Of a DNA stretch of 22,180 nt, positions 1 to 7,558 are shown one piece after another (the first letter of the stretch is position 1; every line of letters starts with the position of its first letter). The notes under the pieces are model-generated. The model ran no database searches, had not been told where the DNA came from, and saw only the letters and a program-made list of their open reading frames with translations. The stretch lies in IMG/VR virus record IMGVR_UViG_3300009610_000096, positions 1-22,180 of that record. The stretch is one strand, 5' to 3'. A program made the translations under genes and the position numbers. The DNA comes from a virus.

Positions 1-689
1 CGTGCTTGATTCATAGCATTTCTAGCAACAGCGGGAGCATTTCCTAAATGAGCTAATGAAGACAGAGCCATAAAACCAAGTTTACCTATATCTTGACCAG
101 TTTCACCAACACCAGAACCTTTTAAAACTTGTTTTGTTGCTTGACCACCAAGTGGTATCAATATTTTAGAAAAAAAGCCTAGACCAGGTGTAGAAAACAT
201 AGATCCAATATCGGAAACAACTTCTTGACTTGCACCAGAAAATTCTCCTTTTGGTTCAAGATATTTTCCAGTAAGTTCTTTTGTTTTTTCTCTAAGTTGA
301 TGAGCACTCGGAAATCCTTGAGGTTCTTCACCAGGAGGATATAATTCACCTTCTTCGGTTATATGAAGTTCAGGAGTGAGAAGATTTAAAAATCCTCCAA
401 CTCCTCCAAGAAATCCTTCTAATGCTCTAGCTCCATGTGCTGCGACTTCTCTAGTTCCAGTTTGAAAAGGTGTTTCTCTTTCATAAGCTTCTGTATCTGC
501 AATGTCCTGTAAGATCTTATCTTCATCGTCAAAATTCTGTTGAAAAGAATCTGCTAGTTCTGGTTTTGCAATTCCGATAGGAGGAATTATATTTTCACTC
601 TTATGCTGTTTAATTTGACCAAAAACAGGAGCCACCTGATCAATAGGTTGTTCATCGACTGTTTGAGATGCATATTTAAAAATAGACAT
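1..689 (-). CDS. Putative DNA-ejection/internal virion protein, N-terminal part (runs off left edge)
   Basis: An open frame starts at the ATG whose last base is 689 (protein begins MSIFKYASQTVDEQPI) and stays open to base 1, so about 229 residues are visible and the C-terminus is missing. It follows the stop of the neighbouring gene by one base. The visible part has an acidic, hydrophilic N-terminus (about residues 1-75) and a glycine- and leucine-rich segment (about 83-105) that could be amphipathic. Further Gly/Ser-rich stretches continue to the window edge. No enzyme motif is visible. In P22-type phages the genes after the tail hub encode ejection proteins, and this gene is third in such a series. 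That role is inferred from position and composition only; a large tail or lysis-associated protein is also possible. Confidence 0.6.
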   Translation of the reverse strand, partial: MSIFKYASQTVDEQPIDQVAPVFGQIKQHKSENIIPPIGIAKPELADSFQQNFDDEDKILQDIADTEAYERETPFQTGTREVAAHGARALEGFLGGVGGFLNLLTPELHITEEGELYPPGEEPQGFPSAHQLREKTKELTGKYLEPKGEFSGASQEVVSDIGSMFSTPGLGFFSKILIPLGGQATKQVLKGSGVGETGQDIGKLGFMALSSLAHLGNAPAVARNAMNQA

Positions 690-690
690 T

Positions 691-1971
691 CTAACCTCTC
701 TGATACGTACTTTCAGTAGGAATCTTAAAACCTAATTTTACGGCTTCAGCTTGAGCTTTCTTTTCATCATAATTGTTTTTTATCATTAAAATGCGTGCTG
801 CTCGCACTGTAAGAGGAGTGCCAGTCACTACATGTTTACCAACAATTTCTCTAGTTAGCTGTTCATCAGATAAGTTTTGTTCACGTCTTTTACGGATATC
901 ATAGGCCATTTCATCTTGTCTTTGCTCTGCATATTTTTCCATCTTTTCATCGGCTCTTTCTTCCACATCATTTCTGACATATCCTAATTTTTCGCGATCT
1001 TCATTAGCTGCTTCACGAATATATCTAGCACGTTGAGATTCTAGATCATCAATAAATTCTTCCATATCAAGAACAGTTTGATTTGATTCAGCATCTCTTC
1101 CTAAAGCCGCTTGTGCACCTACTAATTGTTGTTCAATAAACATGTTGGGCCTAGCTCCTCCACCAATAGAGGATAAATTCTCAATGAAACGTTGTTTCGA
1201 AGCTGTTTTAAATCTAGCGGATTCTGGATTTCTCCATAATTCTACTCCTGTTTTTTCAGCTAAAAATGGCAAAATTCCTTCTGTATTACCACTTGCAATA
1301 TCTCTTCTTTGTTGATTGATAAGACCTTTTCTAATAGGCGCTTTTTTTAGAATTTCATTAGCTGCTGCTACAGATGGTTCTGATGTTTTAGAATGAAATG
1401 TTCGATCTGCTTCAAATGATTTTCCTCTAGATTTTATTTCTTCCTGTCGTCTTTTCAATTCTTGCTTTGCAGGTTCTGAAATTTCTTTATCAGGAGCGCC
1501 AGAGGCAACAACTAACTGATCTTCACTCAGGTTTTTAAAAGGAGACTGTGTGGGCTGTGGAACACCTGGTTGCTGTGTTCCTTGTGGAACTTGTCCTGGT
1601 TGTCCTCCAAGTCCAAATTGTTCTAAACGCTTGCCCTTCTGAGATTCTTTATAGATCGCTGCCTGGGCTGTCGGATTGATCCCAGGGACTAATCCAGCTT
1701 CCTTTTCTCTTGTATCTTGCTGCTTCTGCTGCTGCTGTTCCTGAATCGTAGAATATCTATTCTGTAAAAATTGAATAGCTGCACTTTGTCGTTCAGGTGA
1801 TACCTGAGATAGGATTTGCCCTATATTGTTCTGTAAGACTGAAGGATCGTTTGAAGCCATGGATTCCTTCAAAATGCGGTCTATCGCATGCTCATCCCTA
1901 TTTTGCTGAAAAGTTTTAGAAAGATTGGTTCCTATCTCTCTTGCGACTTGAAATTCTATTGGTAATGACAT
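691..1971 (-). CDS. Putative ejection/internal virion protein, Gln-rich and helical, 426 aa
   Basis: The start chosen is the ATG at 1971, giving MSLPIEFQVA. It overlaps the TAA of the upstream gene by one base (TAATG) and has a GGGGG ribosome site about 7 nt upstream. A longer frame from 1992 would begin inside the upstream gene without a good site. The protein has a helical N-terminus, a Gln-rich run (about residues 75-90), a Gly/Pro/Gln linker (about 115-145) and a long charged helical C-terminal half rich in Glu, Arg and Lys, probably coiled coil. No catalytic motif is seen. Helical, Gln-rich composition and position after the tail genes fit an internal head protein ejected with the DNA, comparable by order to P22 gp7/gp20. 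This is an inference, not a homology call. Confidence 0.75.
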   Translation of the reverse strand: MSLPIEFQVAREIGTNLSKTFQQNRDEHAIDRILKESMASNDPSVLQNNIGQILSQVSPERQSAAIQFLQNRYSTIQEQQQQKQQDTREKEAGLVPGINPTAQAAIYKESQKGKRLEQFGLGGQPGQVPQGTQQPGVPQPTQSPFKNLSEDQLVVASGAPDKEISEPAKQELKRRQEEIKSRGKSFEADRTFHSKTSEPSVAAANEILKKAPIRKGLINQQRRDIASGNTEGILPFLAEKTGVELWRNPESARFKTASKQRFIENLSSIGGGARPNMFIEQQLVGAQAALGRDAESNQTVLDMEEFIDDLESQRARYIREAANEDREKLGYVRNDVEERADEKMEKYAEQRQDEMAYDIRKRREQNLSDEQLTREIVGKHVVTGTPLTVRAARILMIKNNYDEKKAQAEAVKLGFKIPTESTYQRG

Positions 1972-2594
1972 TAATGTGTCCCCCATTGCCATTCTGGCCC
2001 ACTAGTTTGAAATCCTCTTAATTGTCTTCTTTGCATAACTTCTGGATCTATAGGTCCTCTATATTGTTGTTGTGGAGGGGATTGTCTAAATAGATCGGAA
2101 AATGCGGGACTAGATAAATACCCTCCTGCTCCTGCTAAAGCACTTTGTCCCAATGAACGTGGATCTTGAGCCCCTGCACCCATGCCTAAAATGGAACCTA
2201 TAGCGCTTTGTTGTCTTCCCTTAGCAGCTTCTTGGTATTGCATCATATGTTGATTTAAGAGGGAGTCTAAGTCTACACCAGCTCTAGTGAGCGTATCATC
2301 TAAACCAGTGCCACGCTGCTGGCCCGATGCGATATATTGTTGTTGGATGTTAGGAGCTGTTTCATTTCTAAATCGTGCCTGAGCTGGTTCTACGAAGGAT
2401 TTCTTAAAAGCATCTTCATCAAAATTAAAGAGATCAGAATAAGGACCATCTCCTCCTAAAGATTTGATCAATTGATCGATTAGTTTCCGCTGAGTCCTCT
2501 GCATTCGGGTTTCACCTTGGCCACCTGATTGGCCTGCGAAGATACCTCCTGCAAGTGCACCGCCTCCACTAATTAATGCTGGTAAGAATGACAT
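1971..2594 (-). CDS. Putative DNA-transfer/ejection protein, 207 aa
   Basis: The protein starts MSFLPALISGGGALAGGIFA, a hydrophobic Gly/Ala-rich N-terminus typical of small phage virion proteins that interact with membrane or with a tail channel. The rest is helical and Gln-rich (about residues 80-175) with a Pro/Gln-rich tail. A GAGG ribosome site lies upstream of the start (GAGGATTTTATG). It is separated from the preceding gene by about 100 bp that hold a large hairpin, the longest gap among the tail genes. It overlaps the next gene by one base. Order and composition suggest the first of three ejection proteins. No specific family could be assigned with certainty. Confidence 0.7.
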   Translation of the reverse strand: MSFLPALISGGGALAGGIFAGQSGGQGETRMQRTQRKLIDQLIKSLGGDGPYSDLFNFDEDAFKKSFVEPAQARFRNETAPNIQQQYIASGQQRGTGLDDTLTRAGVDLDSLLNQHMMQYQEAAKGRQQSAIGSILGMGAGAQDPRSLGQSALAGAGGYLSSPAFSDLFRQSPPQQQYRGPIDPEVMQRRQLRGFQTSGPEWQWGTH

Positions 2595-2626
2595 AAAATC
2601 CTCATTTACTTTAATTTTTCATACTT

Positions 2627-2692
2627 TTATAATCGGGCTGCGCCCAGCGACTGAAGGTCGCGAACCAGGGCGCGAACCAAGCCCGATTATAA
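2627..2692 (-). promoter_or_regulatory. Nested intergenic hairpin with two identical 6-nt bulges
   Basis: Perfect 13-bp outer arms (2627-2639 and 2680-2692) enclose a 6-bp stem GCGCCC/GGGCGC (2640-2645 and 2668-2673) and an inner 5-bp stem GCGAC/GTCGC (2647-2651 and 2657-2661) with a 5-nt loop. In the mRNA sense, both bulges on the 5' side read UGGUUC and each is followed by GCG, making a tandem TGGTTCGCG repeat. No U-tract follows on either strand, so it does not look like an intrinsic terminator. It sits between the stop at 2697 and the start at 2594 and is far more GC-rich than its surroundings. Confidence 0.85.
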
Positions 2693-2696
2693 CTCA

Positions 2697-2963
2697 TTAG
2701 CCAAGCGTTGTCCAGGTGACATTTGTCGGACTGGTGTGGTTCGTTAACATTTCCACTTTGTTCGTACTCAAGTTTATATTTATAGAACCTTGCGCTAAAA
2801 ATGTATCTGTTGCCTGTCCATCAGTTGTTCGTTGATACAAGTCGGGCTTCTGATTAACAGACCTGGCTAGGTCAGTGTAAAGCCTCTGAAGCTTAAGGAC
2901 GAGATCTTCCACTGTCATTCCGTCAGTGCTTCCGAAATTGAATGTTTCAGGTAACTGCGCCAT
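2697..2963 (-). CDS. Small tail protein candidate, 88 aa
   Basis: An 88-residue protein starting MAQLPETFNFG, two bases after the stop of the tail-hub gene and with a GAGTGGG-type ribosome site. Residues about 18-40 form a likely amphipathic helix; the C-terminal half (about 50-88) is rich in Thr, Asn and Ser in a beta-like pattern. In P22 the gene after gp10 encodes the trimeric tail needle gp26. A short helix followed by a beta region in the same place could be a much smaller plug or a fibre-attachment protein. That parallel rests on gene order only. Confidence 0.7.
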   Translation of the reverse strand: MAQLPETFNFGSTDGMTVEDLVLKLQRLYTDLARSVNQKPDLYQRTTDGQATDTFLAQGSININLSTNKVEMLTNHTSPTNVTWTTLG

Positions 2964-2965
2964 GT

Positions 2966-4888
2966 TTACCCACTCGTTAATCCGCCCGGCTCACAATGCA
3001 GCCGCATAGAAGTCAATCGCAATTGTACTGCTGGACTTTGTTGTTTCATAGTGAATGTTAAAAAATTAGCTTCCTGATCTACTCCCATTGTAATCCACTC
3101 AGCAGCCTGATTCTCAATCGATGGCTTAAGCAATATATCTCGTTTAAATGGAGTTTCTGCTTGGTCAGCAAAAACATCAACCAGTAAACTTCCTCCATTC
3201 GTATCAATGAGAAATTCCACATGAGAGACAAAACAACGTCTTCCTTGTGATCTATACGGATTGAAAGGAATGGTTTCAGCTGAAAAACTGATGATCTTGG
3301 ATATACTTCCAGTATTTAGAGTATAAGCTGTCAGCAATGTACTATCCAGATTGATTTCTATAGAAGTGGATGTTGCTGAAATAACAACGTAAGGCTCTCC
3401 ATCAAACTCATCTGTTGCCTCATCAAAATTGTTGATACCACTATTTCCTTCCGCATCTAACATCCCTTGAATATTAGAAATAGTCACTAAGTCACCAGCC
3501 AAAATTCCGGTTGCAGAGACTGTTAGAAGAGTTGTTGCACCCGGAGTGACTGCCGAAATATTTGCAAAATAATCATCATAATCTTGATTTATGTCATAGA
3601 TGAATCCTAGATCATCTCCTGCAAGAGTCTTTTGAACGGCGACTCCTAATCCTATTCGATCCCAGATCTCTTCTGTCGTATCCCATTGTGCCCAAGATTC
3701 ATTTCCACCTGTCTCATCAATATCATCCCAGGTTAAACCTAGACCTAAATCTGTTTGCCCTAGAACACTAAATCTTTGATCAAAGATTGCCCAAGTATCT
3801 TCCTCATAATTCTTCACTAAGACAAAATCTTGAGTGAGACTTGCTGTATCTGATTGCTTGTAAGTCCAGAGAAATTGATTGTTAACTCGATCAAAACCAC
3901 CATAGGTGAGATTGAAGTTGACGGCATCCATTTCTTCACGAGTAAAGTTAGGAATCTTGTTGTCAATTCTTATGGTCTGGCGACCATCAGACCCAATAAT
4001 CCCAGTTTTCCCTATAGATGTTACAATCTCATTCCAGGAAACAGCAGAGAACTTAGCATTAGTCCCCAATACTCCAGGAACTGCTCTACCAAAGTATGGA
4101 TTGAAGGCATCTGTCGTTTTCTCAAGCGTGTAATTCATACGATCGAAATTAAGGACGATAACTTGGCCCAAGATGCTTATACCAGTAATAGTTTGATAAG
4201 TATCCGCCTGAAAGAGTCCAGAGCCTGCTACGTTGAATTTATCCCCATTCCCAGAGGCTGTGCGAATTCCTGAAAACAAAATGCCCTGAAAGAATTGAAT
4301 CCCTCCAATTGTCGGAACAATAAAATTCAAGCGCTCATTAAACCAGAGGACATAAATTGCTGTTGTCAGTGCACCCCCGGGAGGAGCAGCGTAATTGGGA
4401 TTATCGACTACTGATGTGAAATCTCTTACATCCGTTCCATTGTAAAAGAATATCGCTGATCCTGCTGCATTAGGAGTGATTCCCTCACCACAGAAGACAA
4501 AGCGTGCTCCATTAGTGGCTGTAGGATAAGAAGTTCCTGATACATATAAGTCTTTGGCTGAGATATTGAATCCACCATAAGCTGCCATACTCCCAGCAAA
4601 TGCAATCTGATCAAAGACACCAGTACCGGTATTAAACTTGTAAAGAAAGTTCTGATCGAAAGCTAAAAGTTCTTTAGTGGAATTTGGCAAAGTATGCTCG
4701 AATATGCCAAATATGCGTGTGTTCCCAGCTAGTCTAGGAGCGAAAAAACCCACTCCTTGACGAGATTGAAGAACCTGCTTATAGATGAATCCATTGGTAA
4801 TATTCTGGAATGAATCACCTGGCTGTAGATAATTAACGCCAGCATCAGAAACACCAGTCTGAAAGCCTGTAATTTCGTATACATCCAT
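2966..4888 (-). CDS. Tail hub/head-completion protein, P22 gp10-like, with an inserted FCCH-like domain, 640 aa
   Basis: A 640-residue, mostly beta protein with repeated Trp/Gly/Asp-rich strands across residues about 1-430, as in beta-propeller tail proteins of the P22 gp10 type that close the portal and carry fibres. Between about residues 440 and 535 is a distinct segment (ISAVTPGATTLL, then ILAGDLVTISNIQGM, then the TAYTLNTGS end). It follows the pattern of the beta domain often labelled E1 FCCH in phage proteins, here with a roughly 30-residue loop. The last 100 residues are again beta and contain the LRLTSMRLHCEPG end. Its start overlaps the previous stop by one base (TGATG). The virion role is well supported by size, composition and gene order; the gp10 name is tentative. 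Confidence 0.75.
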   Translation of the reverse strand: MDVYEITGFQTGVSDAGVNYLQPGDSFQNITNGFIYKQVLQSRQGVGFFAPRLAGNTRIFGIFEHTLPNSTKELLAFDQNFLYKFNTGTGVFDQIAFAGSMAAYGGFNISAKDLYVSGTSYPTATNGARFVFCGEGITPNAAGSAIFFYNGTDVRDFTSVVDNPNYAAPPGGALTTAIYVLWFNERLNFIVPTIGGIQFFQGILFSGIRTASGNGDKFNVAGSGLFQADTYQTITGISILGQVIVLNFDRMNYTLEKTTDAFNPYFGRAVPGVLGTNAKFSAVSWNEIVTSIGKTGIIGSDGRQTIRIDNKIPNFTREEMDAVNFNLTYGGFDRVNNQFLWTYKQSDTASLTQDFVLVKNYEEDTWAIFDQRFSVLGQTDLGLGLTWDDIDETGGNESWAQWDTTEEIWDRIGLGVAVQKTLAGDDLGFIYDINQDYDDYFANISAVTPGATTLLTVSATGILAGDLVTISNIQGMLDAEGNSGINNFDEATDEFDGEPYVVISATSTSIEINLDSTLLTAYTLNTGSISKIISFSAETIPFNPYRSQGRRCFVSHVEFLIDTNGGSLLVDVFADQAETPFKRDILLKPSIENQAAEWITMGVDQEANFLTFTMKQQSPAVQLRLTSMRLHCEPGGLTSG

Positions 4889-5541
4889 CAGATCGCTCTA
4901 TATGTTACTCGATAATTCCAGGTAGCTCCAGAAGCCGCTTCTTCCACTCTTAAACGAATATTTAAACCAGATGCATTGCTACCATTTCCAAATATCACAT
5001 TAAATTTTGGACTGGATGAGGAAATACTCTGCACTTGCTGTGCATAGGGCCATGCATCGCAAACAGTTGCATTTGATTTAAAGAATCCAGATTGTCCTCG
5101 TGTTGATCCATCAGTGGTTTGAAAGACATAAATGTCTCCGTACACACTAGCAGGAACTGCAACCATGGTTGTAAAACTTCCCGTGATTACATGAGTTCCT
5201 GTTAGAAATGAAGGAATGAACTGATAGATACCTGCTGCGTTTCTATGGAACCATTCAGAACGTGCATTCGTCGTCTTTGCATACAAAACACTATCCATAC
5301 CAGTCCCCACAACGGGATCTGTTGGTAATGCACCTACTGTGAATGCAGGAGATTGAATAAATCGATGACGACCATCCTCATTAGCTCCTACATTCCAAAA
5401 GTGATCGCGTGTTGTAACTGCATTCGTCCCGACAACACTATTTCCCATCGTCGTTTCGATGTAAGTCATATTGGTCTGAATGACTGTCTTGTTAGCTTTA
5501 ACAGAGACAGATCCCAACGGGCATACTGTATTCCATGGCAT
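4888..5541 (-). CDS. Virion protein, beta-rich, function unassigned, 217 aa
   Basis: Begins MPWNTVCPLGSVSVKANKTV with an AGGT ribosome site about 6 nt upstream, and ends in a TGATG overlap with the tail-hub gene. The sequence is rich in Thr, Val, Ser, Asn and Gly with short alternating hydrophobic stretches, i.e. mostly beta. No signal peptide or enzyme motif is visible. Tight coupling to the tail hub suggests it is made in similar amounts and assembled at the neck, tail or head surface. A head fibre or tail accessory protein would fit. I do not recognise a defined family. Confidence 0.75.
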   Translation of the reverse strand: MPWNTVCPLGSVSVKANKTVIQTNMTYIETTMGNSVVGTNAVTTRDHFWNVGANEDGRHRFIQSPAFTVGALPTDPVVGTGMDSVLYAKTTNARSEWFHRNAAGIYQFIPSFLTGTHVITGSFTTMVAVPASVYGDIYVFQTTDGSTRGQSGFFKSNATVCDAWPYAQQVQSISSSSPKFNVIFGNGSNASGLNIRLRVEEAASGATWNYRVTYRAI

Positions 5542-5561
5542 ATTTTACCTAATTCTCAAGT

Positions 5562-5795
5562 TTAATAAGCTTTTTTCTGCCCTTTAACAATCTTTCCAGC
5601 CTTCTTCTGAGGCTTCACACGAGGTTTCTTGGAATATCCTTGCTCTTTTTGAGAAAGTTTCAATTCTAAACCTAACCCAGCAGTGCGCATTTCTTTACCC
5701 TGCTTTTTAATCTGTTTTTTATCATATTCTTCATCATCCTCAACAAAGTTCTTCCCTTTCACAGCCTTTCCTTTGGCTTTCATCATCTTAGGCAT
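5562..5795 (-). CDS. Lysine-rich small protein, 77 aa
   Basis: Starts MPKMMKAKGKAVKGKN. Roughly a third of residues are Lys or Arg, with an acidic patch near residues 18-25. It overlaps the end of the preceding 49-aa gene by 8 bp and has a GGGAAG-type ribosome site inside that gene. Such basic, unstructured small proteins are common among phage structural genes and may bind DNA or an acidic virion surface, but function cannot be read from sequence. A chance frame is unlikely given the overlap pattern and position. Confidence 0.65.
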   Translation of the reverse strand: MPKMMKAKGKAVKGKNFVEDDEEYDKKQIKKQGKEMRTAGLGLELKLSQKEQGYSKKPRVKPQKKAGKIVKGQKKAY

Positions 5796-5937
5796 TTTTC
5801 TTCCCTTTCTTTTTTGGTTTTTTCTTTACTTTCTTAAGTAACTTTTTTCCTTTCGGAGTATGCTCTGCAAACTCTTTTGCTATCTCTGGCTTTTGAGAAT
5901 ATAAGTAAGCCCGCTGGCTTTGGCTACGAAACGGCAT
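5788..5937 (-). CDS. Conserved phage small protein (MPFRSxxQRxY type), 49 aa
   Basis: A 49-residue frame beginning MPFRSQSQRAYLYSQKPEIA and ending in a very basic Lys-rich tail. The N-terminus matches a small protein type I recognise from many phages and prophages, with the pattern MPF-(K/R)-S-x-x-Q-R-x-(Y/F)-x-x-x-x-P-(E/K)-I-A followed by a basic tail, function unknown. It starts three bases after the stop of the membrane microprotein and overlaps the next gene by 8 bp. The family resemblance is from memory and was not searched. Confidence 0.75.
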   Translation of the reverse strand: MPFRSQSQRAYLYSQKPEIAKEFAEHTPKGKKLLKKVKKKPKKKGKKNA

Positions 5938-5939
5938 TT

Positions 5940-6035
5940 CTACTTTTCCATGTTGTGAGTTCGATATAAAAGATACATCATACCTGCAAGCAAAGCACCC
6001 ATTATAATAAACGTAAATATCATACCTACATTCAT
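5940..6035 (-). CDS. Single-span membrane microprotein, 31 aa
   Basis: A 31-codon frame from the ATG at 6035 to the TAG at 5940-5942. It begins immediately after the stop of the adaptor gene (TAG then ATG) and has GAGG at the optimal 6-nt spacing. Residues about 3-24 are an uninterrupted hydrophobic Met/Ile/Phe/Gly/Leu segment, a clear membrane span, followed by a short positively charged tail (YRTHNMEK). It fits exactly between two genes, which argues against chance. Holin-like or lysis-timing proteins are often this small, but a single span of 31 residues is not diagnostic. A membrane peptide of unknown role is the safe call. Confidence 0.65.
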   Translation of the reverse strand: MNVGMIFTFIIMGALLAGMMYLLYRTHNMEK

Positions 6036-6725
6036 CTAAAACCTCGGAAGTGCTCGAGCCATTTTCACCTGATTGTGTGCATGTGTCAATTGCAGTTTTC
6101 TTTCACTCTTAAATGATGCCTCAATCAATGATCTAGCTTGTGCTTCATATCTAAAATCTCGCGCATAATTCACAGCTGCACCATAAGCCAAATAACGAAG
6201 CCAATAATCAAACTGTAAAGGCTCATCGGCATCTGGATAATCCTCATTTTTCTTATACCCGAAAATCTTTATCATGTAACTATCATTTGGTATCGTTCTA
6301 AAAGTAAATTCATTCCCATAATACAACATCATCGTAGGATATCCTGGAATGAGTATTTCATCATTATTGATACCCCAGATGGAAAAGAAGTCACCGGGAT
6401 TTTGCCAAATTGGAAGCTGATTCCATGACACAGAATTATTGATTGGATCAAGAAGTGAAATGTATGCCTCTTGAGATATATTCATGAACTCTGTATCCGC
6501 TCCTACCTCATTGAATGTATAAACACCAGTTGTGTTTGACTCATCAATGGTGAATGTAAGCGTTCCAAAACTTTCGAAAAGTTTTGTGTCGTTAGGCATC
6601 GAAAGACTGACGAAATCATTCAAATACCTAAGAAGAAGACTATCACTAGAGTCAGGATCATTCTCATTCCTCCTACCAATCGCCACTCTCATAATATCTA
6701 AAGTATCTTGAACGGTACGAGCCAT
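6036..6725 (-). CDS. Head-to-tail adaptor, P22 gp4-like, 229 aa
   Basis: Begins MARTVQDTLDIMRVAIGRRN with an AGGAAG ribosome site, one base after the preceding stop. The N-terminal helix with an arginine-rich turn (about 1-20), the central mixed region, and the helical C-terminus ending NQVKMARALPRF fit the phage adaptor type that docks under the portal (P22 gp4 and relatives). Such proteins often end in a basic tail with a conserved PRF-like motif that lies along the portal. It lies between capsid/decoration and tail genes, as expected for a neck protein. Family placement is by recognition of pattern, not by search. Confidence 0.7.
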   Translation of the reverse strand: MARTVQDTLDIMRVAIGRRNENDPDSSDSLLLRYLNDFVSLSMPNDTKLFESFGTLTFTIDESNTTGVYTFNEVGADTEFMNISQEAYISLLDPINNSVSWNQLPIWQNPGDFFSIWGINNDEILIPGYPTMMLYYGNEFTFRTIPNDSYMIKIFGYKKNEDYPDADEPLQFDYWLRYLAYGAAVNYARDFRYEAQARSLIEASFKSERKLQLTHAHNQVKMARALPRF

Positions 6726-6726
6726 A

Positions 6727-7197
6727 TTATGCTTCCTGATAAACTGTTGTTAATGAAAATCGAGGTTGTTTACCTGTTTCACGAGTCTCTCTAGATCCAT
6801 CTTTTAATGTGACCCAACCCCATACTGGATAACCTTTTTCACTAAGATAATGCACAATACATTCAGGAATATCGTAGATATGTCCAGGGATTAATTTTTC
6901 ATCATAGTGAATCAAATGATTGCTCAAAAATACTGGAACAGGATTCATTGACTTATCATTGTTGCCAAATTTAATGCGCTGTTTTGGATGAAGTTCCACA
7001 GGACATTGCTTGATTGGATAACGACACATCCTCAATTTCTTATTGAGTTTACGCGCTTCTTCATTATACAAACGATAATCTCTAAGTGTCTCTAGAGGCA
7101 TATTCTCAATCGGAAGCTTCTCTTCTTCAGCCACCTTAAGGCTGCTTTCCATTACATCGCCTGTCGTTCTATTCGCAACGTTTTTATGTCTTCCCAT
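6727..7197 (-). CDS. Hypothetical protein in the neck/tail module, 156 aa
   Basis: Starts MGRHKNVANRTTGDVMESSL with an AGGAG ribosome site 8 nt upstream. The N-terminal third is charged and helical. The middle (about 55-120) has Pro- and Cys-containing segments (RMCRYPIKQCPVELHPKQR) and a FLSNHLIHYDEKLIPG stretch. The C-terminus is beta-like (GYPVWGWVTLKDG). I recall similar proteins next to adaptor genes in P22-like phages but cannot name a function. Tight packing with the adaptor suggests a late structural or assembly role. Confidence 0.75.
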   Translation of the reverse strand: MGRHKNVANRTTGDVMESSLKVAEEEKLPIENMPLETLRDYRLYNEEARKLNKKLRMCRYPIKQCPVELHPKQRIKFGNNDKSMNPVPVFLSNHLIHYDEKLIPGHIYDIPECIVHYLSEKGYPVWGWVTLKDGSRETRETGKQPRFSLTTVYQEA

Positions 7198-7207
7198 TTA
7201 TTTACTC

Positions 7208-7558
7208 CTAGTTAGGGAATTCCTGATCTTCACTTGGATAAAAAATATAAGTCTGCTGCACTAAATTGCAGCTTCCCCCTTCAACATAAGGAGGATAGTT
7301 TGTAGAGTCAATAGGTAAAAATGTAATCGGATCTTGCAAAGTAAATGTTGTATCACTCGTCACAATGATCCTGAACTTGTAATTATTGAGAGGATCAACG
7401 CCTCTATGTATAGGTATAGAGCTATTTAAGTCTGTTAAACGAACAAACGAATGAGTCGAAAAACCATGAGCTTCTTCTGTCGTCACTTCACATGGAAGAG
7501 CATTCGTAACATCTACAATATTCACTCTTTCTGTAAGCTGTCCAATTGGGGCACTCAT
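7208..7558 (-). CDS. Small virion protein made of one FCCH-like beta domain, 116 aa
   Basis: The 116-residue protein is nearly all one domain. Residues about 28-100 share with the 253-aa protein encoded at 8286-9047 the pattern R-x-T-D-L-x-S-x-x-P-x-x-R-G-x-D-x-L-N-N, then TTF-x-L-x-D-x-IT, then PIDST-x-Y and YV-x-GG. They are clear paralogues. The domain resembles the beta module annotated as E1 FCCH-like in phage proteins; that name reflects fold similarity, not ubiquitin activity. The start overlaps the stop of the HNH gene (ATGA), and its upstream ribosome-site bases lie inside that gene's last codons. Decoration or fibre-base function is plausible but unproven. Confidence 0.8.
   Translation of the reverse strand: MSAPIGQLTERVNIVDVTNALPCEVTTEEAHGFSTHSFVRLTDLNSSIPIHRGVDPLNNYKFRIIVTSDTTFTLQDPITFLPIDSTNYPPYVEGGSCNLVQQTYIFYPSEDQEFPN

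Noticed and set aside
691-1992. Upstream start at 1992 for the Gln-rich ejection candidate
   Set aside because: The ATG at 1971 has a better ribosome site and a TAATG overlap; the extra seven codons fall in the upstream gene.
2627-2692. Hairpin as a rho-independent terminator
   Set aside because: No U-tract on either side, and the late operon evidently continues through it to the ejection genes.
3854-4273. 139-codon plus-strand frame inside the tail-hub gene
   Set aside because: No ribosome site or recognisable domain; the minus-strand gene is continuous and well supported here.
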